A stretch of 64,000 nt of DNA, from contig JACQFE010000047.1 in assembly GCA_016200265.1 (NCBI GenBank), positions 47,964 to 111,963 on the forward strand, in the 5' to 3' direction. Source of the DNA: Planctomycetota bacterium (lineage in GTDB: Bacteria > Planctomycetota > Phycisphaerae > UBA1845). Every line of letters begins with the position of its first letter. Position 1 is the first letter of the stretch. The position numbers were made by a program, and so were the translations under genes. Shown here piece after piece: positions 1 through 9,753 of this stretch. The notes under the pieces are model-generated. The model did no database searches. It was not told where the DNA came from and saw nothing but the letters and a program-made list of their open reading frames with translations.

Positions 1-720
1 CGTGCCCGCAACCTGACCGACTTGATGTTGGCCCCGTATTTGCTCCGCCCCAAAACCTACGAGCGCTACGGTGGGCGAATTCCGGAACCCCATCGGCAGG
101 AACTTCTCGATGGCCAACATCGCCGCCAGCCCACGATCTTGCTCACCGCCTATTACGGCTCGTTTGATCTTCTGCCAATCTTTCTCGGCTACAACGGAAT
201 CCACGCAGCGGTTGTCTATCGTGCGCATGAAAATGAAGGCTTCGATTCTTACCGCCGAAAAATCCGTAGCCAGAGTGGAAGTGAATTGATCCCGCTCCAG
301 GTTGCGGCGATTCGATTGGAACAAGTGCTCTCAACCGGAGGCACGGTGGCCATTCTCGCGGATCATCACGTCGAGGAACGTGGAATGCCCGTAACCTTCC
401 TGGGCATTTCGACGAAAGTGTCCAGATCGATTGGTCTACTGGCCTGGCGATATGAAGCGAACGTGGTCGTGTCCGCCATCCGCCGACTGAACAACACCTT
501 CCAATTCGAGATCGTGTTGGCGGAAGTGATCTATTATCGAGAGGCCGCTGGGCACGCCGATCCCGTGACGTTCATCACGCACCGCTACTTGCGGGCATTG
601 GAAGAGATCATTCTCAAGGATCCGACGCAGTATCTTTGGGCGCACGCCCGCTGGGGCGAAGAATACTCCCGGCGCGTCACCGCACCGACCGAATCTGCTC
701 AAGAAAATCCCGGGGTTTGA
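1..720 (+). CDS. Lysophospholipid/lauroyl acyltransferase family (LpxL/HtrB-like), 5' truncated by window edge
   Basis: Frame open to base 1; 'LLTAYYGSFDLLP', 'GGTVAILADHHVEERGMPVTFLG' resemble the LpxL HX4D and downstream blocks. Confidence 0.75.
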   Translation, partial: RARNLTDLMLAPYLLRPKTYERYGGRIPEPHRQELLDGQHRRQPTILLTAYYGSFDLLPIFLGYNGIHAAVVYRAHENEGFDSYRRKIRSQSGSELIPLQVAAIRLEQVLSTGGTVAILADHHVEERGMPVTFLGISTKVSRSIGLLAWRYEANVVVSAIRRLNNTFQFEIVLAEVIYYREAAGHADPVTFITHRYLRALEEIILKDPTQYLWAHARWGEEYSRRVTAPTESAQENPGV

Positions 721-721
721 A

Positions 722-877
722 TCAGCTTCCCTTCGCCGAGTCTATGATCGCCATGGCCAGCCCAAGCGAAGAATCAACGATACCGGACGAGCTCGCAAAA
801 GCCTTTTCAGATAGAGGAAATCCGAAAAAAAAGGCCACAGCTCCCGCAATCAAAACTCGAATTCGATTGAAACGCAT
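722..877 (-). CDS. Possible small secreted protein (about 51 aa)
   Basis: Basic N-terminus, hydrophobic core and AFA-like cleavage site; no homology known to me. Confidence 0.25.
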   Translation of the reverse strand: MRFNRIRVLIAGAVAFFFGFPLSEKAFASSSGIVDSSLGLAMAIIDSAKGS

Positions 878-1074
878 CGCAATCCCTTCTTCGATTCGTG
901 AATTCCACAAACGTGATCCGTCACGCAGTGAAATCCGGCTTTGCTATGTTACATCGTCCCCAGATGTCACAAAAAGTGAAAAACAAATGATTTCGGCGAG
1001 AATTGCCTGCCTTTGGTGACTGAATGAACTCAATTACACTTGAATCCTCGCTTTATGTCTGGATGCAATCCGGC

Positions 1075-1959
1075 TCAATTCGGCCGGCTCAGAAAACCAA
1101 CGCTCGATTGAAACATGCGTTCCATATCAACCGGAGCCGCCGGTTCCTCTTCGCTCTGCAAATCCGCTAGATTGGCGACGCACATTGGGCAACCCACTAC
1201 ATCCAAATGAAATTGCGTGTAGCTCTTCCACGGATCTTCCAATAGTCCCAGCGCATACGACCCCAGCGTGCCCCGCTTTAGGCACGTCAAACGCTGCTCA
1301 CGCCAGACACGTGCCACGGTGACATCGGCGTTTGTCTCGGCCAGTTCCGCCAATGCCGGTCCGGTATCAGAAAGAAATGACTGGAGCTTTTGGATCGCCC
1401 GAAACTTGATGCCCGCGACCGCCTTCTGGTCAATGTCCATTAGCTCGCCGACTTCAAGATTTCGCATACCCGCATAAAAGAGCAATTCAATCACTTGAAG
1501 ATCGACGAATGCCTGACGATCGCGAAGGTCGGCGATCAATTTCCGAAGCACCGACCCAAGGATTTGCTCTTGCGAGGCCGCCGCTTCTTCATCCGCAATG
1601 TGGCGGCTCGGCGTCTCCGTGGATCCCGGTATCGCCCGATCCCACCAATCCTCGCTCTCCGCGGGAGCCGTTACAATCGGCAACTTCTTTTGCCGGAGCA
1701 GGTCATACAATTTGTACCGAAGAATCGTAAAGAGATAGGTTTCGAGCGATCGCGATGCGTCAAAGTGCGTGAGCGATTGCAAAAAGCCGATCAGGGTCTC
1801 CTGCACCAGATCTTCGGCATCACTCACGCTGGCCGTGCGCGATCGGGCGAACGCGAGCAGCCGCCCCGAGAAGCGATCAATCAGTTGTCGCCACGCGGCC
1901 GAATCGCCCGCACGGACTTGTTCGATGAGATATTGATCCGCCGAAGCCGGTGATTCCAT
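1075..1959 (-). CDS. ECF RNA polymerase sigma factor with C-terminal Cys/His extension
   Basis: 'DAEDLVQETLIGFLQSL' sigma-70 region 2; C-terminal 'CLKRGTLGSYALGLLEDPWKSYTQFHLDVVGCPMCVANLADLQ'. Confidence 0.85.
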   Translation of the reverse strand: MESPASADQYLIEQVRAGDSAAWRQLIDRFSGRLLAFARSRTASVSDAEDLVQETLIGFLQSLTHFDASRSLETYLFTILRYKLYDLLRQKKLPIVTAPAESEDWWDRAIPGSTETPSRHIADEEAAASQEQILGSVLRKLIADLRDRQAFVDLQVIELLFYAGMRNLEVGELMDIDQKAVAGIKFRAIQKLQSFLSDTGPALAELAETNADVTVARVWREQRLTCLKRGTLGSYALGLLEDPWKSYTQFHLDVVGCPMCVANLADLQSEEEPAAPVDMERMFQSSVGFLSRPN

Positions 1960-2042
1960 GCGGAAACATCATAAAGGCAACAGGCATCAGGCAACAGGCG
2001 AGGAACGAACAGGGAACGATCAAAAAGTTGAAAAACCGAAAG

Positions 2043-4706
2043 TCACGCGACAGCATTTTTGGCGGGTTCGCCCGGAGTCGCTTCATCTCGCATGGGTGGC
2101 ATACCCGGCGATGGAGCCAAGAACGGCTGCGTGGGCTTCCTGCGCCGACCGGTCAATGCCGTAACACTCAACCCCAGCAACATGATCGACGAAATGACCA
2201 GCCCCGAAACTGCGGCCACCTTGTCGTCTTCACCCATGCATTGCCGCGAACCGTGAGGCGTCGGCGGAGTTGGAATCTTCGGAATTGGCGGGAGCACCAA
2301 TCCCCAATGGCCGGGCAGACGCTTCGTCATTTCCTCTACTTTTGCTTGCACCTTCGTAGTCGTAATCGCCACTGATTCGTCATCATCTTCCTCGACATCA
2401 CTGCCGTCCTCACACGACTTGCTGTGGTCGATGTGGTCCCACTCTCGCGCAATTACGGTCGTCGTCAATCCGATTCCGAACAGTGAAATCGTCACCAGGA
2501 ACGGCCGAATTGATTCCCGCCAGAAGCCGACTCGTTTGACTGGTGTGGTTTTGCGGAATGCAAAAAGCATGAACGCCGCAAAGCTTGTACAAAGAATGAC
2601 GGACGTCGTGATGCTGTGATACGGTGCATTCGACGCCACCAGCGTATAGATGAACGCGATAATCGCCCCGCCCATCAGTACGAACGCCGCCAGGCTCCAG
2701 AACATCCGCGCAATCAGCCAGCGCGGTACGCCATTCGCCGGATGCCGCGAGCTTTGCGAGTGCCACGATCCTGTCGCCACCTGCGGAGCGCCAGGCCCGC
2801 CATACGGCGCGCCCTGGGGGCCGTAGCCGCCACCTTGTTGACCCTGCGGGCCGTAAGGCGAATAAGGATATTGCTGCGGCGTACCTTGCGGCGATCCAAC
2901 AGGCAGCGTCTCATCCATTCCGCGCGGCGCGCCCTGTGGCACAGTCCGCGGATACCATTGCCCGCGACGAGGCACGCGATTGCGGCAACCTGCGGCCCAC
3001 GCGCCTTTGGCCTGATAGACAAACGACGCCGCTGCCGCAATGCCCGCGCTGATGAACATGAACCTCTGGTTAAGCCTGTTGAACGGTGGCTCATGCACCA
3101 AGGACAATGCGATCGCCGTCAGGATCATGGCGCCTAAGGCCTTTCCGAAGAGTTGGCCGCCGCTGATCTTCCCGTCGCCGCGGGCCTTGTCGCTGTCCCA
3201 ATCCGCAAATGTCGCAAGACCCAGCAAACCAAACCAGATTGGCAGACCATAACCAGCGTCGAACGTTGGCGCCGCACCGGCCGCGAGGACTGGTGCCGCG
3301 CAACAAGCTCGAACAAGTCTCTGTGCCCAGCTTGGACCAACATCAACCGTAAACCAGCGGATCATGTACTGGGCAAGCACAACGCTTCCGAACAGCGCGG
3401 CCACGAGCATTCCCGCGGCGGCACCTATTTCGTCGGCATGCAAAAAGTGTTCGGGATTGCTCCTGTTGAACCCTTCGACTACGCGGCTCATCGAACCGCC
3501 CGTGGCAAGCCCCACGCCGACCGACATCGCGGCCAACAGAAACACAATCAGCGCAACGCGCTTCCGCGGTGAAACATGGGCGAGTGGAGAATCGTCGCGA
3601 GCACCGGGCGCATCGTTGGGAGGCGGCGCGCCCATGCCCATTCGCTCCATTCGCCGGCCGAGCTTCGCCATTCTGCGATCGATCTTTTCCGAAACGCGCT
3701 CCATCTTGCGCGCAATTCGCTCGGGAAATGCGAAATCTTGCAGCGGTCCCATTTGTTCGGCGCGAGGACGTGGCGGCGGCGGTGGCATCCGACCTGGCGC
3801 GAAGCCGCGCGGCGCCGGATTTGGCGAAGGCATCGGCGAATCGGCCCGATCACGCCCACCAAGTCGCACCGCGCCTTCGAGACTCTTCGTGCTGAAACCC
3901 GCGAGACTCTGTTGAATCTCCTCGCCCGCGAGCATTTCGTCCAGCATTTCGCCCACCGTCGCATACCGATCACGCGGGTCCTTTTGCAGTGCCTTACGAA
4001 TGACATCTCCAAACGGCCTCGGCAGATTGTCCAGCTCCGGCTGCGAGGTGAGGTGCTTCATCAGCACTTCCGCCATCGTCGAGCCTTCGAACGGCAATTT
4101 TCCGCTGAGCATTTCGTAGAGCATCACGCCAAGCGCATAAATGTCGACGCCGCGCGAATAGTTGCCGCTGCCAATCTCCGGGGCCATGTAATGCACGGTC
4201 CCGACGCTCGACGTCTGCGCACTGTGTCGGGAAATCGCGATGAACTTGCTCAAACCGTAATCGCCGATCTTCACGTAGCCGTCGTCGAAGAAAAGGTTGC
4301 CCGGCTTCAGATCGCGATGCACGATCCCGCGATCGTGCAAATACGCGAGCCCCTTGCCGATTTCACGCGTGAAAAATGCGGCCTTCTCCGGTGCAAAGCC
4401 CTTCGGCTCGGCAACGAGCAAATCCCGCAGCGACGGCCCGGAGATGTATTCCATGACGATGAAGTATTCGCCCTCGGCGTTTTTCCTGACGTCGAAGATC
4501 GAAACCAGATGCGGGCTTTTCAGGTTGATGCAGTGGCTGACGCCGCGAAGTTCGATCTGCGGATTTTCCTTGAGGTACTTCAGAGCCACTTCGCGACCGC
4601 CGTCGCTGATGGCATAGTAAACCTCGCCGAACCCGCCGCGTCCTACGGCCCGCTGGATCGTGAAATCGTCGAGCGGTCGATCGCCATGTTTGAAGGTATA
4701 CGCCAT
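2043..4706 (-). CDS. Ser/Thr protein kinase (PknB-like) with long Pro/Gly-rich linker and C-terminal TM segments
   Basis: 'GRGGFGEVYYA', 'HRDLKPGNLFFD', 'DYGLSK', 'APEI' kinase motifs. Confidence 0.95.
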   Translation of the reverse strand: MAYTFKHGDRPLDDFTIQRAVGRGGFGEVYYAISDGGREVALKYLKENPQIELRGVSHCINLKSPHLVSIFDVRKNAEGEYFIVMEYISGPSLRDLLVAEPKGFAPEKAAFFTREIGKGLAYLHDRGIVHRDLKPGNLFFDDGYVKIGDYGLSKFIAISRHSAQTSSVGTVHYMAPEIGSGNYSRGVDIYALGVMLYEMLSGKLPFEGSTMAEVLMKHLTSQPELDNLPRPFGDVIRKALQKDPRDRYATVGEMLDEMLAGEEIQQSLAGFSTKSLEGAVRLGGRDRADSPMPSPNPAPRGFAPGRMPPPPPRPRAEQMGPLQDFAFPERIARKMERVSEKIDRRMAKLGRRMERMGMGAPPPNDAPGARDDSPLAHVSPRKRVALIVFLLAAMSVGVGLATGGSMSRVVEGFNRSNPEHFLHADEIGAAAGMLVAALFGSVVLAQYMIRWFTVDVGPSWAQRLVRACCAAPVLAAGAAPTFDAGYGLPIWFGLLGLATFADWDSDKARGDGKISGGQLFGKALGAMILTAIALSLVHEPPFNRLNQRFMFISAGIAAAASFVYQAKGAWAAGCRNRVPRRGQWYPRTVPQGAPRGMDETLPVGSPQGTPQQYPYSPYGPQGQQGGGYGPQGAPYGGPGAPQVATGSWHSQSSRHPANGVPRWLIARMFWSLAAFVLMGGAIIAFIYTLVASNAPYHSITTSVILCTSFAAFMLFAFRKTTPVKRVGFWRESIRPFLVTISLFGIGLTTTVIAREWDHIDHSKSCEDGSDVEEDDDESVAITTTKVQAKVEEMTKRLPGHWGLVLPPIPKIPTPPTPHGSRQCMGEDDKVAAVSGLVISSIMLLGLSVTALTGRRRKPTQPFLAPSPGMPPMRDEATPGEPAKNAVA

Positions 4707-4966
4707 GATTGTCGTCCCGCGCTACTTACTTATGCTGCTCGCTTGCTTGTCCTGATTTCCAATTGCCAATTTCCAATTGTGAGAGGGTGCCGGGTCCCCC
4801 AGCCCAAGGGCTGGGGGACCGACTGCCGTCATTCGCTATCGCACCGTGTCATTCTGAGGTCGCCTCAGGCGACTTTCGGCATTCTGAGTCCCGATACGCC
4901 GGGACGAAGAATCTCGAATCCGAGATGCTTCGCTGCGCTCAGCATGACAAATCGCAATTCGTTTCC

Positions 4967-6655
4967 TCACGCGACCGTTTTTCCCGTCGTCCGCCACGCT
5001 TCCAACGCCAAGCTCACACCGCCAACTTCCACCGATTCGCCGAGCCGCAATTCCTTCCCCGTTGTATCCGCAAACCCGTCGCTTTGCGCTCGTAGCCATA
5101 GTCCGCCGTTTCGTTCATAAAGAAGCAGTGTCGGCCCGGCGTAACGGCATTGAACATGCGACGTGTTGCCTTGCCCGATCATCGCGATCCGGTCGAAGAG
5201 CACCACACGCCGAACATCATTGGGCATTTTCGTCGTGTCGCTCAACTCCAACAACGCTGAACTGCTCCGGCGACTCGGCAAACGGAAAGTGAACTTCGCC
5301 TTCCGGCCTAGCACAACTCGATTGCCGTCGCGAAGGAGCGCGTGACGAGTCATCTTCCCGTCCACTTCCAACTCCTTCGCACTGATCACGAAATAATCAT
5401 CCTCGACTCGGCTGATGTTCGCATGCCGCTCGGAAATGTCGCTGAGCAGGGGCATATCGGCAGGGAGGTCACTTGCCGCACGACCCATACTCGCTTGCGA
5501 CCCGCGCACGAGCAGATAACTTCCGCCGCCATCCACAAGCAACAATAGCCGCGACGGCAACGTATTCGCCAATTCGATCTTCGCCGGCGCGACAATTGTT
5601 TCATCCATCGCCCCGCGCCTTGCTTCCCCCCTTACATAGGGGGGACTAAGGGGGGTTCTTGATCCGGGGCGCCCCAGCCCCTGGGCTGGGGAACTACCAC
5701 GCCCGACAACGCCAATCACTCCCTCCCTTGCAAAGGGGGGATTAAGGGTGGTTATTGTTCCCAGCGGCCCCGCAGCAAGCACCGTGTACCTCTCGTCAAT
5801 CTGCCTTAGTTCCACCATCGCCTCGTTCGCCCAATTCGCTTCAGGAATCAAGCGTGCAATGCTCATCGCATGCCGACGCGCATCCGCATAGCAATGACTG
5901 GCAAGCGCATTGCTTGCATCACTGCACAGCCGCAATACTTCTTCAAGTTCACGCCGCTCAGCAGCGTTCTTTCCCAGATCCCGCAGCGATTCGATCTCTA
6001 CCTGGGCCGATGGAATTCGACCGGCCACGATCGCCGACCGCGCCGCACGAATCACCTTCTCACACAGTTCGGCCTCCATTGCCGCCACCGCAGGTGCATG
6101 CCCATCAAGCGATTTCGCCTTCCGCAACCGTTCTGCCGCGACCGCCCATTGCTCCGAATCGAGGAGTCGCCGAACCTGATCGAGCAATTGCGAGACTTCT
6201 TCCGACCGCTCTTCGGCCTTGCGCCGCAGTGCATCCGCCGGACCGTGATCGGCCTCCGCCCGCTCCAGCAAATTTCGTCCCGCAGCCAGCGAGCCTCGCT
6301 CGATCCGCTCACGAGCTTCCTGAACGCGACGGATCTGTGATTCATCCTTCCGGGCTTGTTCGGATGCCACCAAGCGAACGTAGCCGCGAAGCTCGTCGAT
6401 ATCTTTCTTTGCCGCCGGATCGCCGCAGCCTTCGGCCCGATCCAGGTCCATCAAGGCTTCGCTGAACCGATCGGCCCGATAGAATTCACGCGCCCGAGCC
6501 ACGAACTTTTCGCTCAGCCCCGCGAGCACGGTCTTACCCCGTTTGTTGTCGCGAATGTCAGCCTGCGTCGCCAACCGATAGGCTTCCTCCAGCCGCACAT
6601 CGGCCAAGGCCTTCTCCGCCGCCCGTAGTCGCATGAATAACAGTTGCCCAAACAT
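4967..6655 (-). CDS. FHA-domain protein with coiled-coil N-terminal half and two FHA-like segments
   Basis: 'SQASMGRAASDLPADMPLLSDISERHANISR' matches FHA GR..S..H; second FHA-like block at C-term; adjacent to STK. Confidence 0.75.
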   Translation of the reverse strand: MFGQLLFMRLRAAEKALADVRLEEAYRLATQADIRDNKRGKTVLAGLSEKFVARAREFYRADRFSEALMDLDRAEGCGDPAAKKDIDELRGYVRLVASEQARKDESQIRRVQEARERIERGSLAAGRNLLERAEADHGPADALRRKAEERSEEVSQLLDQVRRLLDSEQWAVAAERLRKAKSLDGHAPAVAAMEAELCEKVIRAARSAIVAGRIPSAQVEIESLRDLGKNAAERRELEEVLRLCSDASNALASHCYADARRHAMSIARLIPEANWANEAMVELRQIDERYTVLAAGPLGTITTLNPPFAREGVIGVVGRGSSPAQGLGRPGSRTPLSPPYVRGEARRGAMDETIVAPAKIELANTLPSRLLLLVDGGGSYLLVRGSQASMGRAASDLPADMPLLSDISERHANISRVEDDYFVISAKELEVDGKMTRHALLRDGNRVVLGRKAKFTFRLPSRRSSSALLELSDTTKMPNDVRRVVLFDRIAMIGQGNTSHVQCRYAGPTLLLYERNGGLWLRAQSDGFADTTGKELRLGESVEVGGVSLALEAWRTTGKTVA

Positions 6656-6913
6656 TGGTTCTTCTTCGCTAATGCGTCCGTCGCTTCCCCCCTTTATTAG
6701 GGGGGACTAAGGGGGTATTTGCCAGCCGCATCAATTTACTCAATTGGCTCCGATATCATACGCAAAATCACGCCGCCAACCCAATCATTCTCGCGACAGG
6801 CCGTCGGCACGTTCACCCTGGCCGGAGCCTCCTGATACACCCATATTCGGAGGAAAGGGCAAGTTATTTGCGCTCGATGTCCTCGGATTTGGATGGAAGT
6901 GAAGAAATTGGTG

Positions 6914-7201
6914 CTACCGGACTTCGTCAGTTGACGGTCGTGGATTTGGCGGCCCGGTCGCCCCCGACGAGATGTTCCTGCCCGCATCTTCATGGGCGAT
7001 ACCCAGAATCAGCGAAACGCCGACCCCAAGTATTGTGTACATCATGTCGTCGTTCACGTGCAGGCCGATCTGCGCGGCGTACGATGCGGCCACCGTCGCG
7101 AGCGCGACTCGAACTTTTCTGGATGCCAGCGGCGCAAAGATACGGCGTATACGGGAATCTTCTTTCATATCGTTCTCCAAAGCTCGGAGTTGATCACTCA
7201 A
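6914..7201 (-). CDS. Small membrane protein (holin-like topology)
   Basis: 95 aa with two hydrophobic segments 'VALATVAASYAAQIGL' and 'MMYTILGVGVSLILGIA'. Confidence 0.5.
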   Translation of the reverse strand: MSDQLRALENDMKEDSRIRRIFAPLASRKVRVALATVAASYAAQIGLHVNDDMMYTILGVGVSLILGIAHEDAGRNISSGATGPPNPRPSTDEVR

Positions 7202-7320
7202 TCAAACAGGTACCCGCTTAAAGAGGTGCGCCCGCCGGAGACGCGCCGGGCAACGCGTCTCCGACGGGCTTGGGGAGGGGGAGCGGGAAGGCCGGAAATT
7301 TGACGGAAAACTCACCAGTA

Positions 7321-9021
7321 TCACACAGCGGCACTATGTCTGGACCTTGAAGTCTCCGCTGTTAGTCGTTCTCGTCTTGTAAATTTGTTTTGACGTTTTG
7401 ATGTGTTGACAATTTGACGTTTCCCTCGTTCCCACAAGTAGTAGACCGGCTTGGTTCCGATCTGCCCACGAAATAGCTGCGCGAGAAATTCCGTCGATTG
7501 GCGTTCCACGCGTCGCCGTCCGCCGCCGGTGGTGGCCGCATACCATTCATAAACCACGCGGGCGACGATGTGCCGCACCTGTGGAGAGCAGGCGACGTGC
7601 GAAGCGAACTCCGCGGCGTTCGGATCGACGTCGAGCGACTTGAGCGCATCCATTGCGGCCCTTTGGCGTTCGGACAATTCAACCTGTCCGACGCGCGTCA
7701 TTCCCGCTCGTTCAAAAACGGGATTGAACTCCCCCATCGCCGCAAGGCACTCGACAAATTTGACGCCGACTTTCGGAAGCGATTTTCGCACGAGGAATTG
7801 TCCCAGCCCGCAGCCGCGCACATCCGGATGAATCACCAGCCGCCGCAAAATGCGGATTTGTTGATTGACGCGTCGCGGATTGCGGACGAACCAGCCATCG
7901 GTCGCGCGATTTCGCATCGACGATTCCAACGGAGCGTGCGAATAGACTACAATTCCGAGGATATCGCGGCGCGGTTTGCGAGCCGCGAACTGCGGCGCGA
8001 TTTCATTCTTAGTTCCCTTGCCGCTATCCCCCTTAGTCCCCCCTTGGAAAGGGGGGAGGCAGGTGCAATCTCGCAGCACGAAAACCTTGTCCACAAACCC
8101 AAGCTCATCCGTCGATCGATAGTGCATCGCCGCGAAGGCTTCGTAGTCCCGCTTTGAACCTCGCTCGATGCGAAGTCGCCGCGCAATGCTCAGCGACGGT
8201 ACGTCATTGATTTGTCGATACTCGACGTCGCACCGCCCGCCTCCCGACAATCGCACGATCACATCCGGTTGAAGATCGGCAATGACGTCCTCATTGCTCG
8301 TTGCGGCCACAAACGCGAGCGAATTGCGAGTCACGATCTTGCGAAGGTTGAAGCTGATGCATTTGGCCAATCGCCGATGCAGCCCGCTGCAAAATTCATC
8401 ACAAAGCAGCGGCGCGGTCACTTGATCTCGAAGTTGCAGGGCAATTGCCCGCGCGAGCCTCGCGCGGAATCTCTCGCCTTCTGAAAGAGAATCAAACGAT
8501 CGAATCCATATGCCCGCATCTCCAAGTCCGCAAGACGTAAGCAGCGCGATCGCATCATGCGTACTGGCCGATGGCTCGACCGCGTCGATGAGGGCCAGAT
8601 CACGCGGAAATGCAACGCGATGCACGAGAGACGCCACTGCGAAGCGACTTTGAATTTCACTAAGCGCCGTGCTCTTCCCGCTTCCCGATGGACCGGTGAT
8701 TAGAACTATGCTTCCGCGCTCGATCGGAATCCGCACGTCGTCGAGCAGCACAACTTCGTTCGCCCGATTCGACAACCCAAATCCTAAGGCCACCTCGGCT
8801 GTCCTGCGTGAAGGCTTTCCAAGTGCCTGCGATCGGACGACGCGAATTGGCGGGAGAATTTCTTTTTCCGACGTCGCGGTCGCCGTTACGGACGACGTGT
8901 CCGCCGCTTCAAGGGCGTCACGCTTGGAATTCTGCAACAGGAACACGCGCCATTCCTCCGAATACCGTAGTGGGTAAGCAATCAAACTGGCCCACTGCCG
9001 CTTACCGAAAGCGAACAACAC
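7321..9021 (-). CDS. ABC-type ATPase fused to GNAT acetyltransferase domain
   Basis: Walker A 'GPSGSGKST', signature-like 'LSEGERFRARLARAI', 'LLCDEF' Walker B; GNAT 'RRLVIHPDVRGCGLGQFLVRKSL'. Confidence 0.75.
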   Translation of the reverse strand: MLFAFGKRQWASLIAYPLRYSEEWRVFLLQNSKRDALEAADTSSVTATATSEKEILPPIRVVRSQALGKPSRRTAEVALGFGLSNRANEVVLLDDVRIPIERGSIVLITGPSGSGKSTALSEIQSRFAVASLVHRVAFPRDLALIDAVEPSASTHDAIALLTSCGLGDAGIWIRSFDSLSEGERFRARLARAIALQLRDQVTAPLLCDEFCSGLHRRLAKCISFNLRKIVTRNSLAFVAATSNEDVIADLQPDVIVRLSGGGRCDVEYRQINDVPSLSIARRLRIERGSKRDYEAFAAMHYRSTDELGFVDKVFVLRDCTCLPPFQGGTKGDSGKGTKNEIAPQFAARKPRRDILGIVVYSHAPLESSMRNRATDGWFVRNPRRVNQQIRILRRLVIHPDVRGCGLGQFLVRKSLPKVGVKFVECLAAMGEFNPVFERAGMTRVGQVELSERQRAAMDALKSLDVDPNAAEFASHVACSPQVRHIVARVVYEWYAATTGGGRRRVERQSTEFLAQLFRGQIGTKPVYYLWERGKRQIVNTSKRQNKFTRRERLTAETSRSRHSAAV

Positions 9022-9193
9022 CCTAACGATACTTCACATACAATTGCCTGTCAATATTATTATCAATTTTATTTTCGGAACGGCATGCGAGGCGTTTTTA
9101 TCGGGCGATCATCCGCATCGTCGTGGAATTCGATTGGCGATCACCGCTTCTTGCGGATAAACTGGCTGCCGTCATTCAACATGGGGTGTCCAC

Positions 9194-9745
9194 ATGCGAC
9201 CACGAAATCTCATCACCGCGTCAGCTTTTCTCCGTTGGAATGTTTCGACTTTCGCAGGGTTGGCGACGTTTACACCCGCGAGTGTGGACGTGACGCCGGG
9301 CACAATCGTGACAATGGATCTCACGCTAACGGCTGAGCATTTGTATGGTTTTGACACGGCGGACGTGGTCATCAACTCTGACGCACCATTCGAATGGAAG
9401 TACGGGCTGGATCTTATTTGTCCGAACTGTGCGACGGATGGGTGGCCGTTCTCACCAGGATTTGGAATTAAGCCCTACGATTTGTATGTTGGCGGCAGCA
9501 CGCCGATGGCGTTCGGGTTCGGCAATTCCCTCCTTCTGGGAACACTGGCGTTTGACACTGCGACGCTCGCTCCCGGAACGTACGAAACAGTCGTGAGCAG
9601 TGAACTGGATCACGACCTTTCATCGATCACGCATTTCGGCACGGGGGAGGGACTTGAAGGCCAGGGTTCGTTCACCGTCGTGCCGGAGCCTTCGTGCGTG
9701 GGCCTTTTCGCACTCGCTGCGACTGCGCTACATCTCACGCGATGA
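9194..9745 (+). CDS. PEP-CTERM sorting-domain protein
   Basis: C-terminus 'VPEPSCVGLFALAATALHLTR'. Confidence 0.65.
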   Translation: MRPRNLITASAFLRWNVSTFAGLATFTPASVDVTPGTIVTMDLTLTAEHLYGFDTADVVINSDAPFEWKYGLDLICPNCATDGWPFSPGFGIKPYDLYVGGSTPMAFGFGNSLLLGTLAFDTATLAPGTYETVVSSELDHDLSSITHFGTGEGLEGQGSFTVVPEPSCVGLFALAATALHLTR

Positions 9746-9753
9746 GGAATGCG

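Noticed and set aside
3576-5120. 514-aa plus-strand ORF
   Set aside because: Antisense shadow of the Ser/Thr kinase gene; His/Arg-rich, no recognisable domain.
5755-6465. 236-aa Pro/Ser/Arg-rich plus-strand ORF
   Set aside because: Antisense to the FHA gene; low-complexity shadow.
6736-6993. 85-aa minus-strand ORF
   Set aside because: Overlaps the better-supported 6914-7201 ORF in another frame and has no protein-like features.
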